A DNA stretch of 64,000 bases from Persicimonas caeni. GTDB taxonomy: Bacteria > Myxococcota_A > Bradymonadia > Bradymonadales > Bradymonadaceae. Location of the stretch: the NCBI RefSeq assembly GCF_006517175.1, contig NZ_CP041186.1:4739074-4803073 (forward strand), in the 5' to 3' direction. The first letter of the stretch is position 1, and every line of letters begins with the position of its first letter. The notes below the pieces were generated by a model. The model saw only the letters and a list, made by a program, of their open reading frames with translations. It was not told where the DNA came from and made no database searches. The translations under genes and the position numbers were made by a program. This document shows, piece by piece, positions 15,232 to 25,500 of this stretch.

Positions 15232-16296
15232 ATGCGACGAGCGATCTGGATCCCCATCTGTTTGGTGCTGCTATTCGTGAGCGGCTGTATCGATCTGAAC
15301 CAAGACTACGAGCGTGAGTGCTTGGCCGAGCGGCGCTGCGGGCCGAGTGAGGCGAGCGTGTGCGGCGTCGACGGGGTGGAGTACGAGTGTGCGGCGATGG
15401 CGCAGTGCTACGGCGTCGAGGTCGACGACTCCGGTCAGGCCTGCGACGGCCAGGCTCAGTGCGAGCCGGTGACCTGTGAGATCGCCTGTCCGAACGGCTT
15501 CAAGACTGACGAGAACGGGTGCGAGATCTGTGCGTGTAAAGAGGAAGAGCCGCCGCAGTGCGAGCCGGTGAGCTGCACGCTGTTCTGCGAGAACGGCTTC
15601 AAGACCGACCAGAACGGGTGTGAGATCTGTGAGTGCGAAGAAGAGGAGCCGCCGCAGTGCGAGCCGTTCCAGTGCGCTCTCGATTGCTTCAACGGGTACA
15701 AGACCGACGAGAACGGCTGTCAGATTTGCGAGTGTCGCGAGTCGGAGGGTGGCTCGTGTGGAGCAGATCCGTGCATCTCGTATCACTGCGGCAGTCGCGT
15801 GCCGAGTTGCATCAAAGAGAGCGAGCTGGCCACGATGGGCGCCTGTCCTTCGCCTCCGCCGGGCCGCTTTCAAGAGCCCGACCAACAGTGCATCTGTGAC
15901 CCCGACGGCGACTTTTGTCGGGCGCGCGACTGCTCGTTGGAAGAGGGGTGTCCGGGAGACGACGGCCTGTGCGTGACTTGGCCCGACTCGAACGAGTACG
16001 GCTACTGCGTGGAGGCGACCTGCGACGATATCGTGCTTCGGTTCGAAGAGATCGCTCAGAATTACAACACCTGCAGCTCGGACGACGACTGCTCGCTCTA
16101 CTCGCCGATTTACGATTGCTGTGGTGGTTTTGCGGTCAACGCCGAGGGCATCGGCGAGATGGGTATCGCGGACGCCTTCGCCGCGCGCACGCAGTGTGGG
16201 CGCGACTGGGCCGAGACCTGCACGATGGTCGACTGCGCCGAGCCGCCTACGAACGCCGTAGCGTGCGTGCAGGGGCGGTGTCAGGCGACGCGGTAA
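15232..16296 (+). CDS. Cys-rich lipoprotein with Kazal-like and antistasin-like repeats
   Basis: A 354-residue surface lipoprotein. The signal MRRAIWIPICLVLLFVSGC ends in lipobox VSGC. After it comes a Kazal-like segment (CGPSEASVCGVDGVEYEC... C) and three antistasin-like repeats with the pattern C-EP-V-C-x3-C-x-NG-K-T-D-x-NG-C-x-IC-x-C at about residues 85-110, 115-140 and 145-172. A second Cys-rich half (residues 180-354) is of no recognised family. Kazal and antistasin domains in animals inhibit serine proteases, so protection against proteases, its own or those of prey or competitors, is a reasonable inference. The start is ATG 15232 with GGAAAG; the longer reading from 15190 would bury the signal peptide. 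Confidence 0.8.
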   Translation: MRRAIWIPICLVLLFVSGCIDLNQDYERECLAERRCGPSEASVCGVDGVEYECAAMAQCYGVEVDDSGQACDGQAQCEPVTCEIACPNGFKTDENGCEICACKEEEPPQCEPVSCTLFCENGFKTDQNGCEICECEEEEPPQCEPFQCALDCFNGYKTDENGCQICECRESEGGSCGADPCISYHCGSRVPSCIKESELATMGACPSPPPGRFQEPDQQCICDPDGDFCRARDCSLEEGCPGDDGLCVTWPDSNEYGYCVEATCDDIVLRFEEIAQNYNTCSSDDDCSLYSPIYDCCGGFAVNAEGIGEMGIADAFAARTQCGRDWAETCTMVDCAEPPTNAVACVQGRCQATR

Positions 16297-16330
16297 GCCG
16301 CCGTTGCGAATCAGCACCATGTAAAATAAC

Positions 16331-16456
16331 GCAGCCCCTATGTCCTTAATTGCTTATGTAGAAGAGGGAGCAACCACCGAGGCGCGTCGAATGCGAAATG
16401 AACGCCTTCAGGGTTGCAACGCCCGCTACATAAGCATTTAAGGACATAGGGGCTGC
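16331..16456. repeat. R1 hairpin repeat, copy 2
   Basis: Arms of 30 nt at 16331-16360 and 16427-16456 are nearly perfect inverted repeats (words GCAGCCCCTATGTCCTTAAT and ATTTAAGGACATAGGGGCTG), with a 66-nt centre. It lies between the convergent Kazal/antistasin lipoprotein and dodecin genes. Copy 1 at 2003-2093 shares the words TCCTTAATTGC and GGGGCTGCTACTT. Confidence 0.85.
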
Positions 16457-16473
16457 TACTTTGCGACGCCCTT

Positions 16474-16508
16474 CAAGTCTGCAAGCTATTTCAAGTCTGC
16501 AGGCTATT
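16474..16508. repeat. 18-nt tandem duplication at the dodecin stop codon
   Basis: TCAAGTCTGCAAGCTATT and TCAAGTCTGCAGGCTATT are adjacent and differ at one base. The gene-proximal copy holds the TAG stop of dodecin (16504-16506), and the distal copy repeats it. Confidence 0.85.
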
Positions 16509-16716
16509 CCTCGATCGTAAAGCCGATGTCGACTTTGACCTGGTAGTGGGCGACCTCGCCGTTATCGATGTGGCCGCGGATCTCGTCGACCTCGAACCAG
16601 CGCAGGTGACGCACCGATTCGTTGGCCTGTTTGACGGCTTGTTTGATGGCGTCGTCGACGCTCTCTTGCGAGGAACCGACGAGGGTGACGACTTTATAAG
16701 TATGATCTTTCGTCAT
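16504..16716 (-). CDS. Dodecin (flavin-binding dodecamer)
   Basis: A 70-residue dodecin, the usual family length. It has a beta-alpha-beta-beta fold and assembles as a hollow dodecamer that stores or buffers riboflavin/FMN in the cytoplasm. The flavin-stacking tryptophan is Trp40 in HLRWFEVDEI, and the following RGHIDNGEVAHYQVKVDIGF is the canonical last hairpin. The start is ATG 16716. The reading from further upstream (16926) is non-coding extension. It is followed on the same strand by nothing close and is convergent with the lipoprotein at 15232. Its last codons lie in a tandem duplication next to repeat R1. Confidence 0.92.
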   Translation of the reverse strand: MTKDHTYKVVTLVGSSQESVDDAIKQAVKQANESVRHLRWFEVDEIRGHIDNGEVAHYQVKVDIGFTIEE

Positions 16717-16793
16717 GCTTTTCTCCCGCGTGTTGGCTGACGTTACCTTTTTTCGGTGGGGCACGCGGAAATCTAGTATCGCTTCGAGCGACA

Positions 16794-17693
16794 TCAACCG
16801 TTGTCGCTCAACCAAGCCTCCAGACGTGGGTGGGGCCGGTCTTGGTCGCGCCACTTTTGGGCCTGGCGCCCGAGCGCTGCGATGCGACGTTTGCGCGCGG
16901 CTTCGCGCCCGCCGCAGGCTTGCCACATCGCGTCGACCTCGGCGTCGCTCAGCCGCCGGTATTCGCCGGCCTCGAGCGGCTCGTCTTGCCGGTCCATGGT
17001 GACCGGCCCGATGCGTGGGCGGTGCAGGTGCTGCAGGCGAAACTCGGCGCGACGCGCCATGCGCCGCACCATGCGGTGGCGCCCCTCGTCGACGACCACC
17101 GACAACAAGCTCTGCTCGGCGCCGCTTTCGACCACCTCGGCGCGAAGCGCGGTGGCCGGCGGCTTGCGGTCGCCGATGTCGATCCCCGCTTCCAATCTGG
17201 CCAGGCGCTCATCGTCGTCGGCGACCGGGCCCTCGACGGTCAGGTGGTACTCCTTTTCGACCCCGAAGCGCTTGCGCAGCAGGCAAAAGCACAGGTCGCC
17301 GTCGTCGGTCATCAGCAAAAAGCCGGTGGTGGGCCGGTCGAGGCGGCCGACCGGGAAGACCGTGTCGGGCAACTCGTCGAGCCACGGCTCGAGGCACTCG
17401 CGCCCGTGCGGGTCGCTCGTGGTGGTCAAAATCCCCTCGGGCTTGTGCAGCGCAAAGTAGTGGCGCGCCGGGCTCGGCTCGACGACCTCGCCGTCGAGCA
17501 AGACGACGTCGTCGTCGAAGATCAGGCTCCACAATTCGTAGTCGTCGGGCCACGGCTCCCATGTTGCCGCGGACGAGTCGCCCAGGTCGGGGCGCACCTC
17601 GATGCGCCCGGCGTCCCACGCCGCGTTGATGTCGCTGCGCGACAGGCTCGTGGCGTCGGCGAGGTACTTATCGAGGCGCTTGGGTGCTGGCAT
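16794..17693 (-). CDS. RsuA/RluB-type pseudouridine synthase
   Basis: A 299-residue pseudouridine synthase that isomerises a uridine in rRNA. The N-terminal S4-type RNA-binding segment (KRLDKYLADATSLSRSDINAA) is followed by FALHKPEGILTTTSDPHGR, the catalytic motif GRLDRPTTGFLLMTDDGDL with its Asp, EKEYHLTVEGP, and the C-terminal block EGRHRMVRRMARRAEFRLQHLHRPRIGP. A C-terminal tail of about 50 residues is basic and extends past the usual end. The start is ATG 17693 (MPAPKRLDKYLA). The longer frame to 17978 overlaps the next gene and is not used. The target uridine cannot be assigned. Confidence 0.9.
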   Translation of the reverse strand: MPAPKRLDKYLADATSLSRSDINAAWDAGRIEVRPDLGDSSAATWEPWPDDYELWSLIFDDDVVLLDGEVVEPSPARHYFALHKPEGILTTTSDPHGRECLEPWLDELPDTVFPVGRLDRPTTGFLLMTDDGDLCFCLLRKRFGVEKEYHLTVEGPVADDDERLARLEAGIDIGDRKPPATALRAEVVESGAEQSLLSVVVDEGRHRMVRRMARRAEFRLQHLHRPRIGPVTMDRQDEPLEAGEYRRLSDAEVDAMWQACGGREAARKRRIAALGRQAQKWRDQDRPHPRLEAWLSDNG

Positions 17694-17712
17694 AGAGCGA
17701 GCTGCTGCGGGG

Positions 17713-19446
17713 TTAGGGCGTGACGAATTGAAACGAAGGGCACAACCGCTGCGGAATCGCGAAGCGGTGCGCGTGCTGTGACACCGGTCCGATGACCGAG
17801 TGCGACGGCCCGAAGGTACCGTCCCCGTTGCCCATGTAAAGGCGCGTCTGACCCGGGTCGCCGTAATTTTGGTGCTCGTAACCCACCAGCAAATCGACGT
17901 TTCCGTCGAAGTCGATGTCGAAGATGCGGCCCGAGCCGGTGCGCCCGAGGCTCTCGGAGCCATTGGTCTCGTCGGCATCGGTGGGGTTGAGGTCGACGGC
18001 CGTGATCGACGAGGTGTCGAATCCGCCGGTGCCGTCTCCGAAGTAGGTCCACGCCTCGCCGGGCTTGCCGTCGTCGTCGAAGCCGAGCACCACGTCTCCG
18101 GTGCCGTCGTTGTTGACGTCGGCGAAGAGCGTCGAGTTGGCCGGGGCTTGGCTGGCGCTCTGGTTGTGGGTGAACTGCACCTGCGGCTGGCCGAAGGTGC
18201 CGTCGCCGTTGCCGAACAGCGTGTAGACCTGGGTGGCGGCGTTTCCGCCCGACGAATACGTGATCAGCGTCAGGTCATCGTGGTCGTCGGTGTTCGGGTT
18301 CAAGTTGACCGCCTGGCCGGCCAAGCGCGCCACCCACTCTCCGTCGACCGTCGAGGTGATGTCGATCGGCGGCATGCGCACGAAGAAGCATCCGTCGTTG
18401 GGGTCGTCACCGACCACGCACGAACTGAAGGCGTTCCCGTCGTTGTTCAAGTACACGATGATGCGCCCGCCGCTGATGTAGTTGGGCTTGTCGTACTCGA
18501 AGCGCACCACGTCGAATTTGTGGTCGCCGTTGGCGTCCATGACCGTGCCGTAAATGGGCTCGTCGGTGGTGCCGATATGGGCCTGCTGGAACTCGTCGGC
18601 TTTGCTGTCGCGCCAGAAGAAGTAGAAGTTTCGCGTCGGGTTGCCGTCGGTGAGCCGGCTCGAGTGGGCGATGAAATCGATCTCGCCGTTGGCGTCGAAG
18701 TCGCCGATCGAGAAGAGCCCGTAGGCCAACGTGTTCCCCGCGTGGGTGATCGGCGCGCCGATCTGGGCGGGGGCTTGGAACGTGCCGTCGCGGTTGCTCA
18801 AAAAGAGGTCGATCGTCTGCTGGTCGTTCTGGCGCAGCACGAACTCCGGAAACGGCTCGAAGGGGTAGGGATCGTCGGGGTCGTCGACCCCGTCGCCGTC
18901 GGTGTCGGCCGCCAACGGGTTGCTGCGCAGGCAGTCGGTGCCCCAGTCGAGCTCCTCGGCGTCACTCAGGCCGTCGCCGTCGTCGTCGTCATCGGCGTTG
19001 TTGCCGGTGCCGTCGCCGTCGGTGTCGAGCTGCTCGCTCGGGTCATCGGGGAAGGCGTCCTCGGCGTCGCAGGTGCCGTCCGAATCCGAGTCGACCTGCC
19101 CGTTGGGGTTGGCCGGGCACGCATCGGAGTTGTCGCCGGTGCCGTCGCCGTCGGTGTCGGACCACTCGTTCGGATCCTCGGGGAAGGCATCCTGGTCGTC
19201 GGGATAGCCGTCGTTGTCCGAGTCGGCGCCGGTGTCGTCCTCGGTGTCGTCCTCGGCGTCGGTGACGTCGTCGCCGGTGTCTGAGGCGTCGACGCCGACG
19301 TCGGCTCCACCCGAGTCAGGCGCGACGTCGGCCAGGCTGTTGTTGGTGGTGTTATTGGCGCCGCCGGTCTCGTCGTCGCTGCACGCCGAGGTGGCCACCG
19401 AGAGGGACAACAAGAAGATCGAAAGGAGCTTGGCCGTCTGCCGCAT
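17713..19446 (-). CDS. Lipoprotein with thrombospondin-3-like Ca repeats and FG-GAP-like repeats
   Basis: A 577-residue surface lipoprotein. The signal MRQTAKLLSIFLLSLSVATSAC ends in a Cys acceptor. An acidic Asp/Thr/Ala linker follows (about residues 25-70), then thrombospondin type-3-like calcium loops (DSDNDGYPDDQDAFPEDP, DTDGDGTGDNSDACP and similar) to about residue 190. The rest holds VCBS/FG-GAP-like blades (IGDFDANGEIDFI, FADVNNDGTGDVVLGFDDDG, FDIDFDGNVDLLVGYE), which suggests an integrin-like beta-propeller. A calcium-dependent adhesin or surface sensor is inferred. It is transcribed just upstream of the pseudouridine synthase, but the products are unrelated. A start 11 codons further upstream is possible. 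Confidence 0.8.
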   Translation of the reverse strand: MRQTAKLLSIFLLSLSVATSACSDDETGGANNTTNNSLADVAPDSGGADVGVDASDTGDDVTDAEDDTEDDTGADSDNDGYPDDQDAFPEDPNEWSDTDGDGTGDNSDACPANPNGQVDSDSDGTCDAEDAFPDDPSEQLDTDGDGTGNNADDDDDGDGLSDAEELDWGTDCLRSNPLAADTDGDGVDDPDDPYPFEPFPEFVLRQNDQQTIDLFLSNRDGTFQAPAQIGAPITHAGNTLAYGLFSIGDFDANGEIDFIAHSSRLTDGNPTRNFYFFWRDSKADEFQQAHIGTTDEPIYGTVMDANGDHKFDVVRFEYDKPNYISGGRIIVYLNNDGNAFSSCVVGDDPNDGCFFVRMPPIDITSTVDGEWVARLAGQAVNLNPNTDDHDDLTLITYSSGGNAATQVYTLFGNGDGTFGQPQVQFTHNQSASQAPANSTLFADVNNDGTGDVVLGFDDDGKPGEAWTYFGDGTGGFDTSSITAVDLNPTDADETNGSESLGRTGSGRIFDIDFDGNVDLLVGYEHQNYGDPGQTRLYMGNGDGTFGPSHSVIGPVSQHAHRFAIPQRLCPSFQFVTP

Positions 19447-19598
19447 GATCCGTACCGCCTGGGGTGAATCGCCATTCATTTTGTGAAGAACGACTCGGAT
19501 TGTGGCAGATCGCCACACGCGCTGCAAGCAAACGGGGGCGCCGCTGGATGCGACGCCCCCGTTGCGGAGAGGCGGGTCAGGAGCTGGGGAGGGAGGGC

Positions 19599-22500
19599 CT
19601 ACTTGGTCTCGACGTCTTCGGTCTCGACCTTTGCCTCCTCCTCGCCCTCCAGAATGGTGAACGTCACGCGGCGGTTCTTCTCGCGGCCTTCGGCCGTGCC
19701 GTTGTCCGCGATCGGCTTCGTCTCACCGTAGCCCTTGGCCTCGAGGCGCGAGGCGTCGATGCCTTTTTCGACCAGGTAGCCCACCACAGCGTCGGCGCGC
19801 TTCTGCGACAACTCGAGGTTATGCGCGTCGCTGCCCTTGCTGTCGGTGTGACCCTCGACGCGCACCTTGGCGATCTCGGGATGGGTGCGAAGCACCGTCA
19901 CGATCTCGTCGAGGATGCGGTGGCTTCGCTCACGGATGGTGGCGCGGTTGGTGTCGAAGTAGATCTTCTCCATGATGTTGATCTTCTCTTCGGTCACCTT
20001 GACCTTCGACTCGCCCTCGTCGGGGCAGCCGTCCTCATCCTCGAAGCCGTTGACCACCTCGGCCTGGTTGGGGCACTGGTCGTCGGCGTCGGCGATGCGG
20101 TCGCCGTCGTTGTCGTTGTCGGGGCAGCCGTCGGCGTCTTCGAATTCGTCGACGTCTTCGGCTTCATTGGGACACTGGTCGTCGGCGTCGGCGAGCTTGT
20201 CGCCGTCGTTGTCGACGTCGGGGCAGCCGTCTTCGTCTTCGAATTCGTCGACGTCCTCGGCCTTGTTCGGGCACTGGTCGTCGGCGTTGGCGATGCCGTC
20301 TTCGTCACGGTCGGCGCCGGCGTCGGGGCAGCCATCCTTGTCGTCGATGTCGTTGTAGTCCTCGGCCTTGTTCGGGCACTGGTCATCGACGTCATCGATG
20401 CGGTCGCCGTCGTTGTCGCGGTCGGGGCAGCCGTCGGCATCTTGGAATCCGTCGATGTCTTCGGCGATATCCGAGCACTGATCGTCGGCGTCCTCGATGC
20501 CGTCGCTGTCGGCGTCACGATTGACGGGACGCCACCCGATGGCGGTGAACAACCGGTAGGCCGGCGAGCCGACCCCGGCGCTCAGGCCGGTGCCCGCGCC
20601 GAGCGAGACCGCCAGGTCCTGGGGCAGGGCGTAGGAGACGCCGGCGAGCAACTCGGCGGAGTTGGCGTTCTCGTTGTCGGTGCTGTCGCCGGCGTCGAAG
20701 GGGTTGCGCGCGTCGGCCAGGTTGATGTTGCCGAAGGCGCTGGCGCGCGCCTTCAGCCCGTCGAGGAAGGCCGGGCCTTCGATGCCCACGCCCCAGCGCA
20801 CGATGTCGCCGGCGGCGTAGCTGCCCGTGTAGGCCTCTTCGCGCGCCTGCCAGCCCACGTTGGCGCTGACGAGCATCCCCATGGCGTGCTTCCAGTCGAC
20901 CACGAGGCGCGGCTCGACGCGAAACTCGCCGTCGGAGTTGAAGCTGTCGGTGTCGCCCACGGGCAGGTAGACCGACGCCATCAGCGCCGCGCCGAACCCG
21001 TAGAAGCGTTTCGGAAAACGCAGCTTGGGCACCACGCGCATATCGGCGAGCGCGAAGCTGTCGACCCCGCTCAGCCCGTATTGGGCGACGTTGTCGTCGC
21101 TCTGGTAGGCGACCATCGGCACGACCAGGCCGATTTCACCCAGGTCGTACAGGCCGATGGCGCCGCTCAATTCGGCTTTGAGCTGCGAGTCGAGCAGCTT
21201 GGCGCGGGTCGTGCCCGACTCGGTGTCGAGCCGGATGGGGTCGTCGACGAAGTGCAGGAAGAATCCTGCCGACGGGCGCAGGTGACCGAGCACGTCGCTG
21301 GTGGCGACGTTGTAGATGCTGTGGGCCTGCACGGGCAGCGGCTCGAAGTGCTCGACCTGGTAGTCCGTGTCGAGGTTCGCGCCCATCTGCGCCTGGGCCG
21401 GGGCCACGTCGACCACCATCAGGGCCGCGCCGGCGCCCAACAGGACGCCGAGCTTCGAGCCGAGCTTACGGCCGCGGCGCCACAGCGCGCTCAGGCCGAA
21501 GAGCATCAGCAGGGCCAGTCCCATCGGCGCCGGGCCCGAAGGCGAGGCGCTCGAGCAGGCGAGGCTTCCGCCGCGCAGGGTGGTCTGCTCGTCGTCGATG
21601 TCGGACAGCGGGTCGGAGCGGCGGTCGATCTCCTCGCCGTCGGGCACGCCGCCGCCGTCGGTGTCGGCCACGGTCGGGTCGGTCTCGTGCTCGTTGACCT
21701 CGTCGGTGTCGATGAGGCCGTCACCGTCGGTGTCCGGGTTCTGCGGATCGGTGCCAAGCTCGTCCTCGTCGGCGTCGGTCAGCCCGTCGTTGTCGCTATC
21801 CTCGTCGATGTAGTCGGGCGTGCCGTCACCGTCGGTGTCGTTGCTGCCCTCGTTCTCGTCGTCGATGCCGTCGTTGTCGCTGTCGGAGTCGACGTAGTCG
21901 CTCTGTCCGTCGCCGTCGGTATCGACGGTGCCTTCGTCGGCGTCGATGACACCGTCGTTGTCACTGTCGACGTCTTGGAAGTCGCGGGTGCCGTCACCGT
22001 CGGTGTCGACGGTGCCCTCGGTCGAGTCGTCGATGCCGTCGTTGTCCGAGTCGTCGTCGAGGTAATCGGCGGTGCCGTCGCCGTCGGTGTCGACGTCGCC
22101 TTCGTCGGCGTCGCTGAGTCCGTCGCCGTCCGAGTCGTCGTCGAGGTAGTCGGGCGTGCCGTCACCATCGGTGTCGACGTCGCCTTCGGTCTCATCCGAG
22201 ATGCCGTCGCCGTCGCTGTCGTCGTCGAGGTAGTCGGGCGTGCCGTCACCGTCGGTGTCGACGTCGCCTTCGGTCTCGTCCGAGATACCGTCATTGTCGG
22301 AATCGCTATCGACGTAATCGGCCTCGCCGTCGCCATCAGAGTCGACGTCACCCTCGTCGGCGTCGGTCAAGCCGTCGTCGTCCGAGTCGGTGTCGAGGTA
22401 GTCGGGCGTGCCGTCACCGTCGGTGTCGACGTCGCCTTCGGTCTCGTCGGAGATGCCGTCGTCGTCGGAGTCGGCGTCGATATAGTCGGCGGTGCCGTCA

Positions 22501-25500
22501 CCATCGGAGTCGACGTCGCCTTCGACCGCATCCGAGATGCCGTCGTTGTCCGAGTCGTCGTCCAGATAGTCGGGCGTGCCGTCGCCGTCGGTGTCGACGT
22601 TGCCCTCGACCGAGTCGAGGATGCCGTCATCGTCCGAGTCGGGATCCCGGTAGTCGGGGATGCCGTCGCCGTCGGTATCGTCGCTCTCCTCGTCGGCGTC
22701 GGGCGTGCCGTCGCCGTCGGAGTCGGTGTCCAGATAGTCGGGCGTGCCGTCACCGTCGGTGTCGACGGTTCCCTCGCTGGAGTCGGGCAGCGTGTCGCCG
22801 TCGGAGTCGGTGTCGAGGTAGTCGGGCGTGCCGTCACCGTCGGTGTCGACGTCGCCTTCGACCGCATCCGAGATGCCGTCGTCGTCGCTGTCGGTATCCA
22901 GGTAGTCGGGCGTGCCGTCCGAGTCGCTGTCGACGTCACCTTCGGTCGCGTCGCTCAAACCATCGTCGTCCGAATCGGTGTCGACGTAGTCGGCCGCGCC
23001 GTCGCCATCGCTGTCGACGTCGCCTTCGTCGGCGTCGCTGAGTCCGTCGTCGTCGCTGTCGGTGTCGAGGTAATCGGGCGTGCCGTCACCATCGGTGTCG
23101 ACGTCGCCTTCGACCGCATCCGAGATGCCGTCGCCGTCGGAGTCGGTGTCGAGGTAGTCGGGCGTGCCGTCACCATCGGAGTCGACCGAACCTTCGACCG
23201 CATCCGAGATGCCGTCGCCGTCCGAGTCGGCGTCGAGGTAGTCGGGCGTACCGTCGCCATCGGAGTCGACCGAACCTTCGACCGCATCCGAGATGCCGTC
23301 GTCGTCGCTGTCGGCGTCGAGGTAGTCGGGCGTGCCGTCACCGTCCGAGTCGACGTTGCCTTCCGTCGCATCGTCGATGCCGTCGCCGTCCGAGTCGGCG
23401 TCCAGGTAGTCGGGCGTGCCGTCACCATCGGAGTCGACCGAACCTTCGACCGCGTCGTCGATGCCGTCATTGTCGCTGTCGGTGTCCAAGTAGTCCGGTG
23501 TGCCGTCCGAGTCGGAGTCGCTCGTGCCTTCATCGGCGTCGGCCAGGCCGTCATTGTCGCTGTCGGCGTCGAGGTAGTCGGGGGTGCCGTCACCATCCGA
23601 GTCGACCGAACCTTCGACCGCGTCGTCGATGCCGTCGTCGTCCGAGTCGGTGTCGAGGTAGTCGGGCGTGCCGTCCGAGTCGCTGTCGACGTTGCCTTCG
23701 ACCGCGTCGTCGATGCCGTCGTCGTCGCTGTCGGTATCTAAGTAGTCGGGAGTCGAATCGCCATCGGAGTCGACGTTGCCTTCGGTCGCATCGTCGATGC
23801 CGTCGTCGTCCGAGTCCGTGTCGAGATAATCTGGCGTCGAGTCGCCGTCGGAGTCGACGTTGCCTTCGACCGAATCGTCGATGCCGTCGTCGTCCGAGTC
23901 GGCGTCGAGGTAGTCGGGCGTCGAGTCTCCATCGGAGTCGACGTTGCCTTCGACCGAGTCGTCGATGCCGTCGCCGTCGCTGTCGGTGTCGAGGTAGTCG
24001 GGCGTCGAGTCGCCATCGGAGTCGACGTTGCCTTCGACCGAATCGTCAATGCCGTCGTTGTCCGAGTCGGCGTCGAGGTAGTCGGGGGTGGAGTCGCCGT
24101 CGGAGTCGACGTTGCCTTCGACCGAATCGTCGATGCCGTCGTTGTCCGAGTCGGCGTCGAGGTAGTCGGGGGTGGAGTCGCCGTCGCTGTCGACGTTGCC
24201 TTCGACCGCATCGTCGATGCCGTCGCCGTCCGAATCCGAATCCAGGTAGTCGGGCGTCGAATCACCGTCCGAATCGCCGTTGCCTTCGATCGCATCCGAG
24301 ATGCCGTCGTTGTCCGAATCGGCGTCGAGGTAATCGGGGGTCGAATCGCCGTCGCTGTCGACAGTGCCCTCGATGAAGTCGAGCAGGCCGTCGTCGTCGC
24401 TGTCGTCGTCCAGGTAGTCGGGCGTGCCGTCGCCGTCGGTGTCGACGTCGCCTTCGACCGCATCGTCGATGCCGTCGTCGTCGCTGTCGGTGTCGACGTA
24501 ATCGGCGCTGCCGTCGCCGTCGCTGTCGAAGCTCCCCTCGACCGCGTCGCTCAGGCCGTCATTGTCCGAGTCGCTGTCCAGGTAGTCGGGCGTCGTGTCC
24601 AGGTCGGTGTCGCCCGCGCCCTCGACCGAGTCGTCGATGCCGTCGTTGTCCGAATCGGTATCGAGGTAGTCGGGGGTCGAGTCGCCATCGGAGTCGACGG
24701 TGCCCTCGACCGAATCGGGCAGCGTGTCGCCGTCCGAGTCGGTGTCCAGATAGTTCGGTGCATTGTCGCCGTCGGTGTCGACGTCGCCTTCGATGGCGTC
24801 CGAGATCCCGTCGTCGTCCGAGTCGGTGTCCAGGTAGTCGGGCGTGCCGTCGCCGTCGAAGTCGACGTCGCCTTCGTCCACATCACCCAGGCCGTCGCCG
24901 TCGCTGTCGAAATCTCGCCAGTTGCCCGTCCCGTCGTTGTCCGGGTCGGCGGTGCCTTCGTCGGCGTCGAGGATGCCGTCGTTGTCCGAGTCGGTGTCCA
25001 GGTAGTCGGGGATGGAGTCGAGGTCGGTGTCGCCCGAGCCTTCGATGGCGTCCGAGATGCCGTCGTTATCCGAGTCGGCGTCGACGTAGTCGGCCGCGCC
25101 GTCGCCGTCGCTGTCGGTCGTGCCCTCGTTTTCGTCGGGCAGCGTGTCGTCATCGCTGTCCAGGTCGAGGTAGTCGGGCGTCGAGTCACCGTCGGTGTCG
25201 ACATTGCCCTCGGTCGCGTCCGGGATGCCGTCGCCGTCCGAGTCGGTGTCCAGGTAGTCGTAGGTCAGGTCGCCGTCGGAGTCGACGCGGCCTTCGGTCG
25301 CATCCGGGATGCCGTCGCCGTCGGCGTCGGTGTCTCGCCAGTTGCCCACCGAGTCGTTGTCCGAATCGTTCGAGCCTTCGTCGGCGTCGAGGATGCCGTC
25401 GCCGTCGGTGTCCGTGTCGCGCGCGTCGACGATGCCGTCCGAGTCGGTGTCGACCCAGCTGCCGCCGTCGGCCTCGACGAAGTCACTGATGCCGTCGCCG

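Noticed and set aside
19464-23741. A 1425-residue open frame on the plus strand with VGVDVAFDRIRDAVAVGV-like repeats
   Set aside because: It is the antisense image of the Asp/Gly-rich repeats of the minus-strand giant gene. It has no ribosome site or signal peptide, while the opposite strand has recognisable calcium loops, a barrel and an OmpA domain.
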